Source of the DNA: Campylobacter sp. 19-13652
Lineage (GTDB): Bacteria; Campylobacterota; Campylobacteria; Campylobacterales; Campylobacteraceae
Assembly: GCF_019702925.1 (NCBI RefSeq)
Contig: NZ_AP024713.1
Location: forward strand, 1,054,001-1,118,000
Length of the DNA stretch: 64,000 bases
Direction of reading: 5' to 3'
In this document: one piece after another, positions 7,971 through 16,868 of the stretch
How positions within the stretch are numbered: the first letter of the stretch is position 1
Layout of the letters: the number at the start of each line of letters is the position of its first letter
Notes under the pieces: model-generated
What the model was told of the DNA's origin: nothing
What the model saw: the letters and a program-made list of their open reading frames with translations, nothing else
Database searches by the model: none
Position numbers and translations under genes: made by a program

Positions 7971-9338
7971 ATGTTTGGCTTTTTAAGCTCAAAACAGGGC
8001 AAAACAGTGCCGCCAGCACAGGTGCTTGATACCTACAATCGCTTGCGATGGAACGCTATTTTTGGCATATTTATAGGCTATGCGGCATATTACATTATAC
8101 GTAATAATTTCATTCTTTCAACACCATATTTAAAATCTGAGCTAGGTTTTGATAAGGCCGATATTGGGCTAATTTCTGGCACTTCGCTTGTAATTTATGG
8201 GCTTAGTAAGGGATTTATGTCTGTGCTAGCTGATAAATCAAATCCAAAGTGGTTTATGATTTTTGGACTTTTGCTCTCAGCGCTTGTAAATTTAATGATG
8301 GGTTTTAGCACCGCATTTTGGCTATTTTTCATTTTAGTTTGCGCAAACGGACTATTTCAAGGTATGGGCGCAGGTCCTGCTTACGTGGTGCTAGCTAGCT
8401 GGTACCCTAGAAAAGGTAGGGGGTTAATCACCTCAATCTTTAATAGCTCGCACAACGTTGGCGGCGGACTTGTTGCGCCCATTACTGGCGGGGCGATGGC
8501 ATGGCTAGGAAGTGATGCGGAGTTTTTTGGGATGCATAGCTGGCAGATGGCAAATTTTATAGTGCCAGTTGCAGTGGTGCTTTTTATAGCGGCGATTTTT
8601 GCTATCTTTGGTGTGGGCAAAACCTATAACGAGGGCTTACCACCGCTAAATGAGATACTGCATAATGACAAAGATGAGCTAGTCGTAGCTAAAGAGGATG
8701 GCGAAAAGCTAAGTAGTTGGCAAATTTTAAAAGGCTATATATTAAATGATAAAAACGTCTGGTTTGTGAGCTTTATTGATGTCTTTACCTATATGATACG
8801 CTTTGGGGTGCTTACGTGGCTGCCGCTTTATTTGCTTGAGACAAAGGGCTTTAGCAAAAAGGATATGAGTGTGGCATTTGCGATATTTGAGTGGTCGGCC
8901 ATCATATCAACAATCGCTGCTGGTTATCTTACAGATACATTTTTTAAAGGGCGCCGTATGCCGCTATCGATTATATGCTTAGTCATCGTTGGCGCTGCTA
9001 TGTTTATCTATAAAGGTGGCGATACACTAGGCGTTGTTACGCTTGGAGCTGGCATTATAGGTTGCTTTATCTATGTGCCGATGTTTCTTAGCTCCTTGCA
9101 AACCATCGAGCTTGTGCCGCCGTTTGCAGCTGGGTCTGCTACTGGATTAAGGGGGCTTTTAAGCTATGTGCTTGGTAGCTTTTCAGGTACGGCGCTTATT
9201 GGCTACGTGGCGCAGCACTATGGCTGGGACTGGGGATTTTACCTACTTATGTTTGCTGTGGTAGCTTGCATATTTTGCTGCTATATGGTTCATTTAGGAG
9301 TACTTAGGCTAGAAGCAAAGAAAAAAGCTGGAGCATAA
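7971..9338 (+). CDS. pgtP: Phosphoglycerate transporter PgtP (MFS, OPA family)
   Basis: PgtP exchanges external 3-phosphoglycerate, 2-phosphoglycerate or PEP for inorganic phosphate across the inner membrane. The 455 residues have about 12 membrane spans. Long stretches match what I know of Salmonella PgtP: VPPAQVLDTYNRLRW, AYYIIRNNFILSTPYLK, GLFQGMGAGP, SSHNVGGGLVAPI and SLQTIELVPPFAAGS. This is clearly closer than to GlpT or UhpT, which share the fold. No PgtA/B/C-like regulators lie nearby; the gene is a single unit with its own ribosome site and a terminator at 9348-9386. Campylobacters use organic acids rather than glucose, so a phosphorylated C3 uptake system is notable. Confidence 0.88.
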   Translation: MFGFLSSKQGKTVPPAQVLDTYNRLRWNAIFGIFIGYAAYYIIRNNFILSTPYLKSELGFDKADIGLISGTSLVIYGLSKGFMSVLADKSNPKWFMIFGLLLSALVNLMMGFSTAFWLFFILVCANGLFQGMGAGPAYVVLASWYPRKGRGLITSIFNSSHNVGGGLVAPITGGAMAWLGSDAEFFGMHSWQMANFIVPVAVVLFIAAIFAIFGVGKTYNEGLPPLNEILHNDKDELVVAKEDGEKLSSWQILKGYILNDKNVWFVSFIDVFTYMIRFGVLTWLPLYLLETKGFSKKDMSVAFAIFEWSAIISTIAAGYLTDTFFKGRRMPLSIICLVIVGAAMFIYKGGDTLGVVTLGAGIIGCFIYVPMFLSSLQTIELVPPFAAGSATGLRGLLSYVLGSFSGTALIGYVAQHYGWDWGFYLLMFAVVACIFCCYMVHLGVLRLEAKKKAGA

Positions 9339-9347
9339 TATTTAAAC

Positions 9348-9386
9348 TTATGGCTGCTATTTTTGTGGCGGTCATAAGGTTTTTTA
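9348..9386 (+). terminator. Intrinsic terminator of pgtP
   Basis: Ten paired bases (TTATGGCTGC with GCGGTCATAA, two G-U pairs) around a 10-base loop are followed by a run of T at 9380-9386. It lies 10 bases after the pgtP stop. Confidence 0.75.
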
Positions 9387-9554
9387 AATTTAAAACCTAA
9401 CAAGCTGCAATATTTTAAAAAATTATTAGAAAAATGGCGCAAACTAAAAAGACTAGCTGCTATAATTTTAAAAGGACGTAGTCCTGGCAAGTATGTTGCT
9501 TCGCTTACTTATTACCTTAAATTCAAACTCAACTCTTTAAGTGCCGTGATTTAA
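9378..9554 (+). pseudogene. Possible coding debris: start-less open frame
   Basis: A plus-strand frame of 58 codons without ATG, GTG or TTG near its beginning reads KLLEKWRKLKRLAAIILKG and GRSPGKYVASLTYYLKF before its stop. The composition looks protein-like, not random. A second start-less frame overlaps from about 9516 and contains LNFPPRPGLTDFIKRQS. Together they may be one decayed gene, but I recognise no family. Confidence is low. Confidence 0.25.
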
Positions 9555-9915
9555 ATTTTCCGCCTCGCCCAGGTCTAACAGATTTTATAAAAAGACAGTC
9601 CAAGCAAACAAAAAATAAGTGGCATCTACAAGAACTACACCTACATAAAAGTACACCATTTTGGCTAGTCGCAATAATAACCAGTCCATATAGATAAAAT
9701 TCCAGCTGCATAGATTTAAATTTGAAGTGGATAAATTTATAACATATATTAAATAAGCTTCTTTGGTTGCTAAAGACTATTCCTATCGCAAAAATCAATT
9801 TAAAACCTTAGCATAATAGAACTAAGGTTTTTATGGTTTAAAAATTTAATAGGCAAAATAAAAATTAAAAAGCTTTCCAAGTCCGATAAAGCCCAAGCAA
9901 AGTAAGATATGCGGG
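9555..9915. other. Intergenic region without an intact gene
   Basis: The region between the pgtP terminator and kefB is AT-rich. It holds a second short start-less plus frame (to about 9690), a convergent hairpin at 9802-9832, and nothing else recognisable. Minus-strand open frames here have unlikely compositions and no ribosome sites. Confidence 0.5.
9802..9832 (-). terminator. Terminator downstream of kefB (bidirectional hairpin)
   Basis: Perfect 10-base arms AAAACCTTAG and CTAAGGTTTT around a 10-base loop, with T runs on both strands. It lies about 85 bases after the kefB stop and could end transcripts from either side. Confidence 0.65.
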
Positions 9916-11547
9916 CTAAAGAGGTGTAGTATCACTTTTTATCTTGCACTGAAGTGCCTCATGTACGAGTATCCTAGCCACGGCTCGCTCTTCGCGCACA
10001 AGATGGAAATGATCACCCAAATCAGAAAAAAGCTCTTTTTCGTCATTGCCACGAAATCGAATTACGCTTTGCACATTTGGTGCGTAGTGGGATAGACTTT
10101 GCGTGATTAGCTCTAATTTTTGTTCGTTGCTTACCGTTACTATCACAGCAGCAGCAGTGTTTATGCAGGCATTTTCAAATGTGCTTTGCTGGGTTGCATT
10201 ACCCAAAAATACATTCTCCCCACGACTTCTACCAAGCTCGACTAAATTTATATCGCTTTCAAGCACGAGGTATAATAAATTCTGCTCTTTCACCCGCAAA
10301 ACCACCTCCTGCCCTAACTTTCCATAGCCAAAAATGACTATGTGATTTTTGATTTTTTGCGGCTTTGTAAGCTCGTTTTGACGTGGTGTCTGGACTTCGC
10401 GCTCTATTAAATTTGCTATTTGGTTTAAATTTTTAAGCACAAAAGGGGTAATAAACATAGAAATAACAGAAACTGCGATTAAAATTTGTGCCGTATCAGA
10501 AGCCAAAAATCCGCGCGAAACCAAAAGCGCAAAAATAGCAAGCGCAAACTCACCCACCTGAAATATAGCAAGCGCAGCCTTAGCCGATGTGCGGCGGTTT
10601 ACGTAAAGAACCAAAATAGCAAAAACCACAACCGCCTTTATAGCAAGAGCTACTACTAAAAGCACTAGGATTAAGGAGATGTTGCTAGCTATCATAGCAA
10701 GGTTTAGCTGCATACCTACGGTAACAAAAAATAGCCCCAAAAGAAGGTCACGAAACGGTATAAGGTCGGCTTCTATTTGGTGCTTGTATTCAGTTTCAGC
10801 TAGTAGCATTCCTGCTAAAAACGCTCCCAACGAGTAAGAAAATCCAAAAAAATGCGCAAGCGAGCTAGCCCCAACAACCATAAAAAGTATGGTCGCTATG
10901 AAAATCTCTTGAGAATTTGTCTGAAGAACCTTATAAAACACCCAGTTAATAACATATCTGCCTATTAAATAAAGCAGCACCAAAAGCACGCCAGCACTAA
11001 GCGCAGTCTGCAAAAGCAGCTCTTTTACGCTTGCATCCTTATTTGAGAAAATGTCAATCATAAGCAGTATTGGGATGACGGCAATATCCTGAAATAGCAA
11101 AATCCCAAGCGATTTGCGCCCATATAGCTGGGTTATCTCTCCACTGTCATTTAGTGTCTTTAGCACGATAGCAGTAGATGAAAGCGCTAGAGATAGCCCC
11201 ACTATTAGGGCTGATTTTTCGTTTAAATTTAAAAGATAATACGCCAAAAGTCCGAGCAATCCGCCACATAGCAAAAACTGAAGCGAGCCGTTGACAAAGA
11301 CTTCACGGCGCATTTGCAAAAGGTGCTTAAAGCTAAACTCAAGACCTATTGTAAACATCAAAAACACAATCCCAAACTCAGCCAAATGAAGCACCTCATC
11401 GCTGCTTTTAAAATCAAATGCCTCAGAAATAAGCGTACCTGTAACTATGTAGCCTATGATAGTTGGTATACTAAAGCGCTTAAAGATGAGATTTAGCACT
11501 ACAGTAAGCGCTGTTGTCAGCAAAAAAGCTACAAGGATTTTATCCAC
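9916..11547 (-). CDS. kefB: KefB/CPA2-type monovalent cation:proton antiporter with TrkA-N domain
   Basis: The 543 residues comprise about 12 membrane spans (residues 1-385) of the CPA2 antiporter fold, with characteristic stretches FGIVFLMFTIGLEFS, GLSLALSSTAIVLK and FSYSLGAFLAGMLLAET. A cytoplasmic Rossmann domain follows from about residue 400 (NHIVIFGYGKLGQEV), which binds nucleotide and gates K+ efflux in Kef systems. The start is GTG at 11547, sharing its first base with the TAG stop of hspR, so translation is probably coupled. Placement after cbpA-hspR matches the C. jejuni order. Regulation by HspR through the upstream cbpA promoter is likely. Confidence 0.9.
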   Translation of the reverse strand: MDKILVAFLLTTALTVVLNLIFKRFSIPTIIGYIVTGTLISEAFDFKSSDEVLHLAEFGIVFLMFTIGLEFSFKHLLQMRREVFVNGSLQFLLCGGLLGLLAYYLLNLNEKSALIVGLSLALSSTAIVLKTLNDSGEITQLYGRKSLGILLFQDIAVIPILLMIDIFSNKDASVKELLLQTALSAGVLLVLLYLIGRYVINWVFYKVLQTNSQEIFIATILFMVVGASSLAHFFGFSYSLGAFLAGMLLAETEYKHQIEADLIPFRDLLLGLFFVTVGMQLNLAMIASNISLILVLLVVALAIKAVVVFAILVLYVNRRTSAKAALAIFQVGEFALAIFALLVSRGFLASDTAQILIAVSVISMFITPFVLKNLNQIANLIEREVQTPRQNELTKPQKIKNHIVIFGYGKLGQEVVLRVKEQNLLYLVLESDINLVELGRSRGENVFLGNATQQSTFENACINTAAAVIVTVSNEQKLELITQSLSHYAPNVQSVIRFRGNDEKELFSDLGDHFHLVREERAVARILVHEALQCKIKSDTTPL

Positions 11548-11921
11548 TATTTTTCCTCGTAAAATATAAGATCAAAGTTGCTCTTACGCTTTACTAGCGA
11601 CTTTTTAGTAGGTATGATAGTGCCTATTTTTTCTAGTTCAGCCCTTAGCTCATCTATGGTATTTTGATGCTCTTCGATGCGCTCTTTTAACTGAAGTATC
11701 ACGTCAACACCAGCTAAATTTACGCCCAAATCGCGAGTTAGACGCAGTATCATCTTTACACGGTCTACATCACGCTGCGAGTAAAGCCTCATGCGTCCAT
11801 CCGTACGAGAAGGCTCTATAAGTCCCTCTTTTTCGTACTGACGAAGGGTTTGGGGGTGTATGTTTAGCACCTTTGCGACGACGCTTATTAGATAGACTGG
11901 TTCGTGATATTTGTTTTGCAT
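11547..11921 (-). CDS. hspR: HspR heat-shock repressor (MerR family)
   Basis: HspR represses chaperone genes by binding HAIR operators (CTTGAGT-N7-ACTCAAG). The 124 residues begin with a MerR-type winged helix: YLISVVAKVLNIHPQTLRQYE then GLIEPSRTDGRMRLYS. A coiled-coil region follows, rich in E/L heptads (LKERIEEHQNTIDELRAEL), and then a basic tail. The gene sits 3 bases after cbpA and overlaps kefB by one base. Two HAIR-like sites exist in this window, at cbpA (12864-12884) and clpB (22847-22867), which fits autoregulation of this operon plus control of clpB. Confidence 0.95.
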   Translation of the reverse strand: MQNKYHEPVYLISVVAKVLNIHPQTLRQYEKEGLIEPSRTDGRMRLYSQRDVDRVKMILRLTRDLGVNLAGVDVILQLKERIEEHQNTIDELRAELEKIGTIIPTKKSLVKRKSNFDLIFYEEK

Positions 11922-11924
11922 TTT

Positions 11925-12818
11925 TTACTCCGGTAATTTTTCTTTCATAAGCTCCACTAGCTTATCATCAAGCTTATCCACATCAGGTAAGCCTACTCTA
12001 GTGCGCAAGTACAAATCTCCATAAAGCTTGCTTTTGCGGTTTTGTACGCCGTAGCCTTTTAGGCGAATTTTAGCGCCTGTTTTTGTGCCTGCTGCTATTT
12101 TGACTGTTACCTCTGGCTTTTCTTTTTTAGGAGTTGAAACTGTAATTTTACCGCCAAACAGCATGGTTTTTAAAGGAATTATAACATCTTTATATAAATC
12201 ATCGCCATCTCTTTCGTATTCGCTACTTGCCTCAAGGCTGACTGTTAAAATTAAGTCTGCGCCGTTTCGCCCCTTGCCCTTTATGCGTAGCTTTTCGCCC
12301 TCATTTATACCAGCTGGAATTTTTATTTTTATGCTATCGCCGTTTAAATTTATAGAGTGCTCCCCACCGCTTATAGCGACGTTAAATGGTATTACAATCT
12401 TAGCCTTTGTGTCTAAGTCTGTATCACTAAATCTATCTGAGCTAAATGAACTAAATCCTCCGCCAAAATCTGCCCCAAAAGAGCCAAAGCCTCCAAATCT
12501 AGCCCCACCAAAGCCACTACCTCCAAAGATATTTCTAAGTATATCATTTAAATCATCGCTGCTGCCAGCACTTCTGGTAAAATCGCTAAAGCTCTGTCCA
12601 CCAAACATACTATCACCATAACGGTCATACTGCGCCCTTTTTTGCTCATCGCTTAGGATTTCATAGGCTGCATTTATCTCCTTAAATTTCTCCTCCGCCC
12701 CTGCGTCTTTATTTATGTCTGGATGGTACTTGCGAGCCAAACGCCTGTATGCTTTTTTAATCTCATCAGCACTAGCAGACTGGCTCACGCCTAAAGTCTC
12801 GTATAAGCTATTACTCAT
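11925..12818 (-). CDS. cbpA: CbpA, DnaJ-family co-chaperone
   Basis: The 297 residues open with a J domain ([20 protein letters not shown], then the HPD motif in RKYHPDIN). A Gly/Phe-rich segment follows at about 70-130 ([17 protein letters not shown]), then the two C-terminal substrate-binding beta domains. There is no zinc-finger region, which separates it from DnaJ proper. It works with DnaK by stimulating its ATPase. It is the first gene of cbpA-hspR-kefB, and its promoter carries a HAIR-like operator over the -35 box, so HspR repression is expected. The ATG is preceded by AAAGGAT. Confidence 0.93.
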   Translation of the reverse strand: MSNSLYETLGVSQSASADEIKKAYRRLARKYHPDINKDAGAEEKFKEINAAYEILSDEQKRAQYDRYGDSMFGGQSFSDFTRSAGSSDDLNDILRNIFGGSGFGGARFGGFGSFGADFGGGFSSFSSDRFSDTDLDTKAKIVIPFNVAISGGEHSINLNGDSIKIKIPAGINEGEKLRIKGKGRNGADLILTVSLEASSEYERDGDDLYKDVIIPLKTMLFGGKITVSTPKKEKPEVTVKIAAGTKTGAKIRLKGYGVQNRKSKLYGDLYLRTRVGLPDVDKLDDKLVELMKEKLPE

Positions 12819-12849
12819 TTATATCCTTTTATTAATCTTTTTGCTATAA

Positions 12850-12884
12850 ATTATAGCATAAAACTTGAGCCAAAGTCAATCAAC
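12850..12884 (-). promoter_or_regulatory. cbpA promoter with HspR (HAIR-like) operator
   Basis: On the minus strand, TTGACT (12879-12874), an 18-base spacer and TATAAT (12855-12850) form a sigma-70 promoter. Overlapping it at 12864-12884 is CTTGAGC-N7-AATCAAC on the plus strand, matching the HAIR consensus at 11 of 14 arm positions. The -10 also lies inside a 15-base palindrome (GCTATAA-A-TTATAGC, 12843-12857). Binding over the -35 would block RNA polymerase. Confidence 0.75.
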
Positions 12885-12938
12885 TTTATAAATTTTATCG
12901 CATTTACATTTTAGTTACAGCCGTTAATAATTAAGTTA

Positions 12939-12944
12939 TATAAT
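12939..12944 (+). promoter_or_regulatory. Candidate -10 box of htrA
   Basis: TATAAT with TTACAG 18 bases upstream lies 38 bases before the htrA ATG. It is divergent from, and does not overlap, the cbpA operator. The ribosome site AAAGGAAGG precedes the ATG. Confidence 0.5.
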
Positions 12945-12982
12945 TTCTTACCAAAAAATATCTAACGAAAGGAAGGCAATCC

Positions 12983-14392
12983 ATGAAAAAAGCCTACTTA
13001 TTATCTTGTATACTAGCAGCCTCTCTTATGGCTGGTGAGATTAAATTTATTGACGCTCCAAGCGATTTTAACCGCATAGACGCAAGCAAAAGCGACGCCG
13101 TGCTTTCATATCATAACTCCATAAAAGACGCAAAAGCCTCAGTCGTAAACATATCAACAACGAAAACAATGCTAGGTAGTAGCGGTATTGAGGGGTTATT
13201 TCCTGATCCATTTTTACGAGACTTTTTCAATCAATTTCTACCAAATTTAGATCAAAACAAAAAGCAAAAACTACACTCGCTCGGCTCTGGCGTAATAATA
13301 TCAAATGACGGATACATAATAACAAATAATCATGTAATAGATGGCGCTGAGGAGATAAACGTAACTCTAGCAAACGACGGAATGGAGTATCAAGCAAAGC
13401 TAATAGGTACTGACGAAAAAACAGACATAGCTGTGATTAAAATAGACGCTAAAGACCTGCCTAGCATAAAAATGGCTGATAGCAGCAAGCTTCTTGAGGG
13501 CGATGTAGTATTTGCCATAGGAAACCCTTTTGGCGTTGGCGAGAGTGTAACGCAGGGCATAATCTCGGCCTTAAATAAAGACAACATAGGGCTAAATCAG
13601 TATGAGAATTTTATCCAAACAGACGCCAGCATAAACCCTGGAAACTCAGGCGGTGCACTAGTGGATACTAGAGGCGCATTAGTGGGGATAAATACCGCTA
13701 TTTTAAGCCGAAGTGGCGGAAATAACGGCATAGGATTTGCGATACCTTCAAATATGGTTAAGCAAATCGCAACCCAGCTAATCACAACAGGAAAGATAGA
13801 AAGAGGCTACATCGGCGTAGGCATATCAAACCTAAACCGGAAACAAAAAGAGATATACCAAAACAAAGACGGAGCCTTGATAAATAGCGTAGAGGCTGGC
13901 TCTCCAGCAGATCAAGCTGGGATAAAGCGAGGAGATTTAATCATAAAAATAGATCAAACACCTATAAAAAATGTAACAGACCTTAAAAATACAATAGCCG
14001 CAAAACCAGCAGGAAGCAACATAAAAGTAGAATTTGAGCGAGCCGGAAAAGTGTCAAGCACCACAATAAAAATCATAAGCATGGATAAAGCCCAAGGCGC
14101 AATAAGCGCAAAGTCATTTTATGGACTAAAAGTAAAAGAACTAAGCAAAGAGTTGCGCTACCAGCTAAGGATAGATAAAAGCGTAAACGGCGTATTAGTA
14201 AGCAACGTCGCACCAAATTCAAAAGCAGAAGCTGCGGGCTTTGAACCAGGAGATATAATCGTGCAAATTGCAGAAAGCACAATCTCAAACGTAGCTGAGT
14301 TTGAAAAAGCTATGTCTGAAATAAGTGGCAAAAAAGCCATAATCTGGGTAAGACGCAAAAATGGCGCAACAGAGGGACTAGTGCTAAAATAG
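12983..14392 (+). CDS. htrA: HtrA/DegP periplasmic serine protease-chaperone
   Basis: HtrA degrades or refolds damaged periplasmic proteins and is secreted as a virulence protease in Campylobacter. The 469 residues have a signal peptide (residues 1-17, cleaved after SLMAG) and a trypsin-like domain with triad H117 (TNNHVIDG), D148 (TDIAVIKI) and S222 (NPGNSGGAL). Two PDZ domains follow, at about 270-360 (GYIGVGIS, AGSPADQAGIKRGD) and 380-469 (VAPNSKAEAAGFEPGD). The length fits the DegP type with two PDZ domains. It is divergent from cbpA-hspR-kefB. No strong terminator follows; a hairpin lies at 14436-14462. Confidence 0.96.
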   Translation: MKKAYLLSCILAASLMAGEIKFIDAPSDFNRIDASKSDAVLSYHNSIKDAKASVVNISTTKTMLGSSGIEGLFPDPFLRDFFNQFLPNLDQNKKQKLHSLGSGVIISNDGYIITNNHVIDGAEEINVTLANDGMEYQAKLIGTDEKTDIAVIKIDAKDLPSIKMADSSKLLEGDVVFAIGNPFGVGESVTQGIISALNKDNIGLNQYENFIQTDASINPGNSGGALVDTRGALVGINTAILSRSGGNNGIGFAIPSNMVKQIATQLITTGKIERGYIGVGISNLNRKQKEIYQNKDGALINSVEAGSPADQAGIKRGDLIIKIDQTPIKNVTDLKNTIAAKPAGSNIKVEFERAGKVSSTTIKIISMDKAQGAISAKSFYGLKVKELSKELRYQLRIDKSVNGVLVSNVAPNSKAEAAGFEPGDIIVQIAESTISNVAEFEKAMSEISGKKAIIWVRRKNGATEGLVLK

Positions 14393-14435
14393 TCTCTTTG
14401 GCTCTTTGGTGCGTTAGCTCTCTTTAACATGCCTA

Positions 14436-14462
14436 CAAGCCTAGCCTACGTGGCTGGGCTTG
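14436..14462 (+). terminator. Hairpin downstream of htrA
   Basis: Eleven-base arms CAAGCCTAGCC and GGCTGGGCTTG (one G-T pair) with a 5-base loop. No T run follows, so it may be a structural hairpin and not a true intrinsic terminator. Confidence 0.4.
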
Positions 14463-14588
14463 GACTTCATATGCGCTGACTTTAGCTGCTTAATTTAAAA
14501 TATAGATAAAATTAAGTAGCATATTATGAAAACTTTTAAAGCGCTTTAATATAACGCCCTACTTTACCATGCCCCATTTTCCCTCTTG

Positions 14589-14602
14589 AAAAAAAAAAAA
14601 AA
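14589..14602. repeat. Homopolymeric A14 tract in a promoter region
   Basis: Fourteen consecutive A residues lie just upstream of a TATACT (14606-14611) that could be the -10 of the lipoprotein gene starting at 14640. The tract would sit in the -10/-35 spacer, so slippage could change expression. Length in other isolates is unknown. Confidence 0.7.
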
Positions 14603-14639
14603 CGATATACTCAAAGACATTTTTTAAAAGGAGCTTAAA

Positions 14640-15461
14640 ATGAAAAAGATATTAATCTCAAGTACGGCTGCTTGTGCGGTAGCATTTATGCTAGCAGGAT
14701 GTGGCAGTGGTGAGATAAGTGCCGTAAAAGATGGCACATTTAAGTATGATGAGAGCATAAGTGTGGGAGATGCGATAGAAAATAAGCCCTACTGCGCGGA
14801 CGTAAAATGGAACAGCCAAAAAGAGGGCGGCAGGCTAGTGGTAAGTGCAAGGTGTGAGATAGATAAGCGGATAACGCAAGAATATATAGACGATAAATTG
14901 TCAGATTATAATAAAAAAATAGCAGAATTACCACAAGAAATAGCAAAACTTGAAAAAATGATACAGCCATACAATGAACCCAAAGATATTCTATAAGCCA
15001 TATCAAAATATCAAAAAAACTATATAGAACAAGGTAAAAGCATAACAAATATTCAAGAAAGAGAGGAATGGAAAAAAGCTGTAAAAAAAGAGTTTGAGTT
15101 TTTAAACATCTCTTTATGTGCGTATCTAGCAAACATATACAGATACCCTCAAGATCAAGATTTAAGAAGAGCAAGTGATTGCTTTAACTATATCAATAAC
15201 TCTATTGATAGCAACAAAAGAGAACTCATAAATTCTCAAAACCGCAAATCGTGGCTAGAGCAAGCCCTGTCAGAAAATGCCAGTGAAATTTATCATTTTA
15301 ACATCAATAAAGACGGCAATAGCTTTACACTTTCTGATATTCAGGCTGAGTTTGACGGAAGTTTATTTAGCATAAATTACGGCGTAGATTATATCTACTC
15401 TAATCAAAATCCACCCTATCTAAAAGAATTAATCAATGATTTATTAAAGCAAGTAGATTAA
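14640..15461 (+). pseudogene. Lipoprotein gene interrupted by one in-frame TAA
   Basis: The frame opens with a lipoprotein signal (MKKILISS..., lipobox LAGC with C21) and an AAAAGGAG ribosome site. It stops at TAA 14994-14996 (codon 119) after a charged helical stretch. The same frame then continues without interruption for 154 more codons (ISKYQKNYIEQGKSI..., ending at TAA 15459-15461). Only a single codon separates a 118-residue product from a 273-residue lipoprotein, so this is a recent nonsense mutation or a base error in the sequence. I recognise no family; the distal part has alternating charged helices and a beta-like C-terminal end. The short 118-residue product could still be made. 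Confidence 0.75.
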
Positions 15462-15470
15462 AACATACTA

Positions 15471-15490
15471 GCCCCAGCCAAAACTGGGGC
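15471..15490 (-). terminator. Hairpin between the lipoprotein locus and sdaA
   Basis: Arms GCCCCAG and CTGGGGC around a 6-base loop lie 8 bases past the sdaA stop. They probably end sdaC-sdaA transcription and also that of the converging lipoprotein gene. The T content after it is modest. Confidence 0.5.
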
Positions 15491-15498
15491 AAATACGC

Positions 15499-16866
15499 CT
15501 AGCAGCTTACCATTTTGGCAAGTCCACCTAGGCTTGTCTCTTTGTATTTTGAGTTCATATCCTTACCGGTTTTATACATCGTGATGATGACCTCATCTAA
15601 GCTTACACGAGCTGTCGCATCGCCATCTAGTACCATTTTAGCGGCACTTATCGCTTTTATAGCGCCCAGTACGTTTCGCTCTATGCAAGGAATTTGCACC
15701 AGCCCACCCACAGGGTCGCAAGTAAGCCCTAAATGATGCTCCATAGCAATCTCAGCAGCATTAAAGACCTGCTGCGTGCTAGCTCCGCTAACCATCGCCA
15801 TAGCCGCTGCTGCCATAGAGCTAGCCACGCCTATTTCAGCCTGACAGCCAGCCTCGGCTCCGCTTATACTTGCGTTTTTCTTGTATAAATAGCCGATTGC
15901 TGCTGCGGTTAGGATAAAATCAATGATTTTCGCTTCGTCCATGTAAAATCGATGATTTTGGATATACAAAAGCACCGCTGGTATGACACCACACGCCCCA
16001 TTTGTAGGAGCAGTTACGACCTTACCACCACTTGCATTTTCCTCACTTACCGCTCGAGCATACATAGACACATAATCAATCATCGCAAGAGGATCCATAT
16101 CCTCTTTTTCATTTGTATCAAGCCGCTTTTTAATAGCTGGAGCTAGGCGGTTTAGACGGATAGAGCCAGGCAGTATACGCTCAGAGCTTGTTATGCCGTT
16201 ATTATAGCACTCCATCATCGCCTCATACACCTCTAAACAGTAATCCTTTACCGCCTTTTTGCTCATGCTTTCGCTCTCTCTAAGCATCACTATCTCAGCT
16301 ATGCTGCAGTTATGAACGCTGCATAGCTCGGCTAGCTTTGAGGCACTATCAAAATCAAATTTAAGATTTGCCTCATCTAGGCTTTGGCCATCAGGGCTAC
16401 TAAGCTCTTGCGCAGTGGAGACAAAGCCCCCACCAGTGGAGTAGTAAGTCTGCTCTACGATTAGCTCATTATTTTCGTCATACGCCCTAGCGATTAGGCC
16501 ATTTTCATGAAGCGGAAGCATGCTATCATCAAAAAATATATCCCTATCATAGATAAAATTTATCTCATGCCTGCCAGCTAGATTCAGGGTATTTTTGCCA
16601 AAGACTGCATCTATTATAGCACGCTTTTTTTCAGGTGTTACATCTTTTGGTGCCAAGCCGCAAAGTCCGATGATACAGCCTATGTCGGTTAGGTGCCCTT
16701 TGCCAGTTAAGCTTAGCGAACCATGAAGTACGACTTGTACGCGGCTTACTAGCTCCACTCTATCCCCCAAAAGCTCACAAAAGCGGTTCATCGCAACGAT
16801 AGGACCTATGGTGTGCGAACTGCTTGGACCCACACCTATTTTAAATATAGATAAGATACTATCCAT
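15499..16866 (-). CDS. sdaA: L-serine dehydratase (4Fe-4S, single chain)
   Basis: SdaA deaminates L-serine to pyruvate and ammonia in the cytosol; serine is a major carbon source for campylobacters. The 455 residues fuse the beta-like N-terminal domain ([17 protein letters not shown]) and the alpha domain. Cluster cysteines are in [20 protein letters not shown] and the QIPCIERN segment, typical of iron-sulfur serine dehydratases. The start lies 2 bases from the sdaC stop, so the two form an operon of uptake plus catabolism, as in C. jejuni. Confidence 0.96.
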   Translation of the reverse strand: MDSILSIFKIGVGPSSSHTIGPIVAMNRFCELLGDRVELVSRVQVVLHGSLSLTGKGHLTDIGCIIGLCGLAPKDVTPEKKRAIIDAVFGKNTLNLAGRHEINFIYDRDIFFDDSMLPLHENGLIARAYDENNELIVEQTYYSTGGGFVSTAQELSSPDGQSLDEANLKFDFDSASKLAELCSVHNCSIAEIVMLRESESMSKKAVKDYCLEVYEAMMECYNNGITSSERILPGSIRLNRLAPAIKKRLDTNEKEDMDPLAMIDYVSMYARAVSEENASGGKVVTAPTNGACGVIPAVLLYIQNHRFYMDEAKIIDFILTAAAIGYLYKKNASISGAEAGCQAEIGVASSMAAAAMAMVSGASTQQVFNAAEIAMEHHLGLTCDPVGGLVQIPCIERNVLGAIKAISAAKMVLDGDATARVSLDEVIITMYKTGKDMNSKYKETSLGGLAKMVSC

Positions 16867-16868
16867 TT

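Noticed and set aside
9529-9798. 89-codon minus frame between pgtP and kefB
   Set aside because: Cysteine/phenylalanine-rich odd composition, no start signals; overlaps protein-like plus frames that fit better.
12085-12621. 178-codon plus-strand frame antisense to cbpA
   Set aside because: Proline/serine-rich translation typical of a reverse shadow; no start signals; cbpA is certain.
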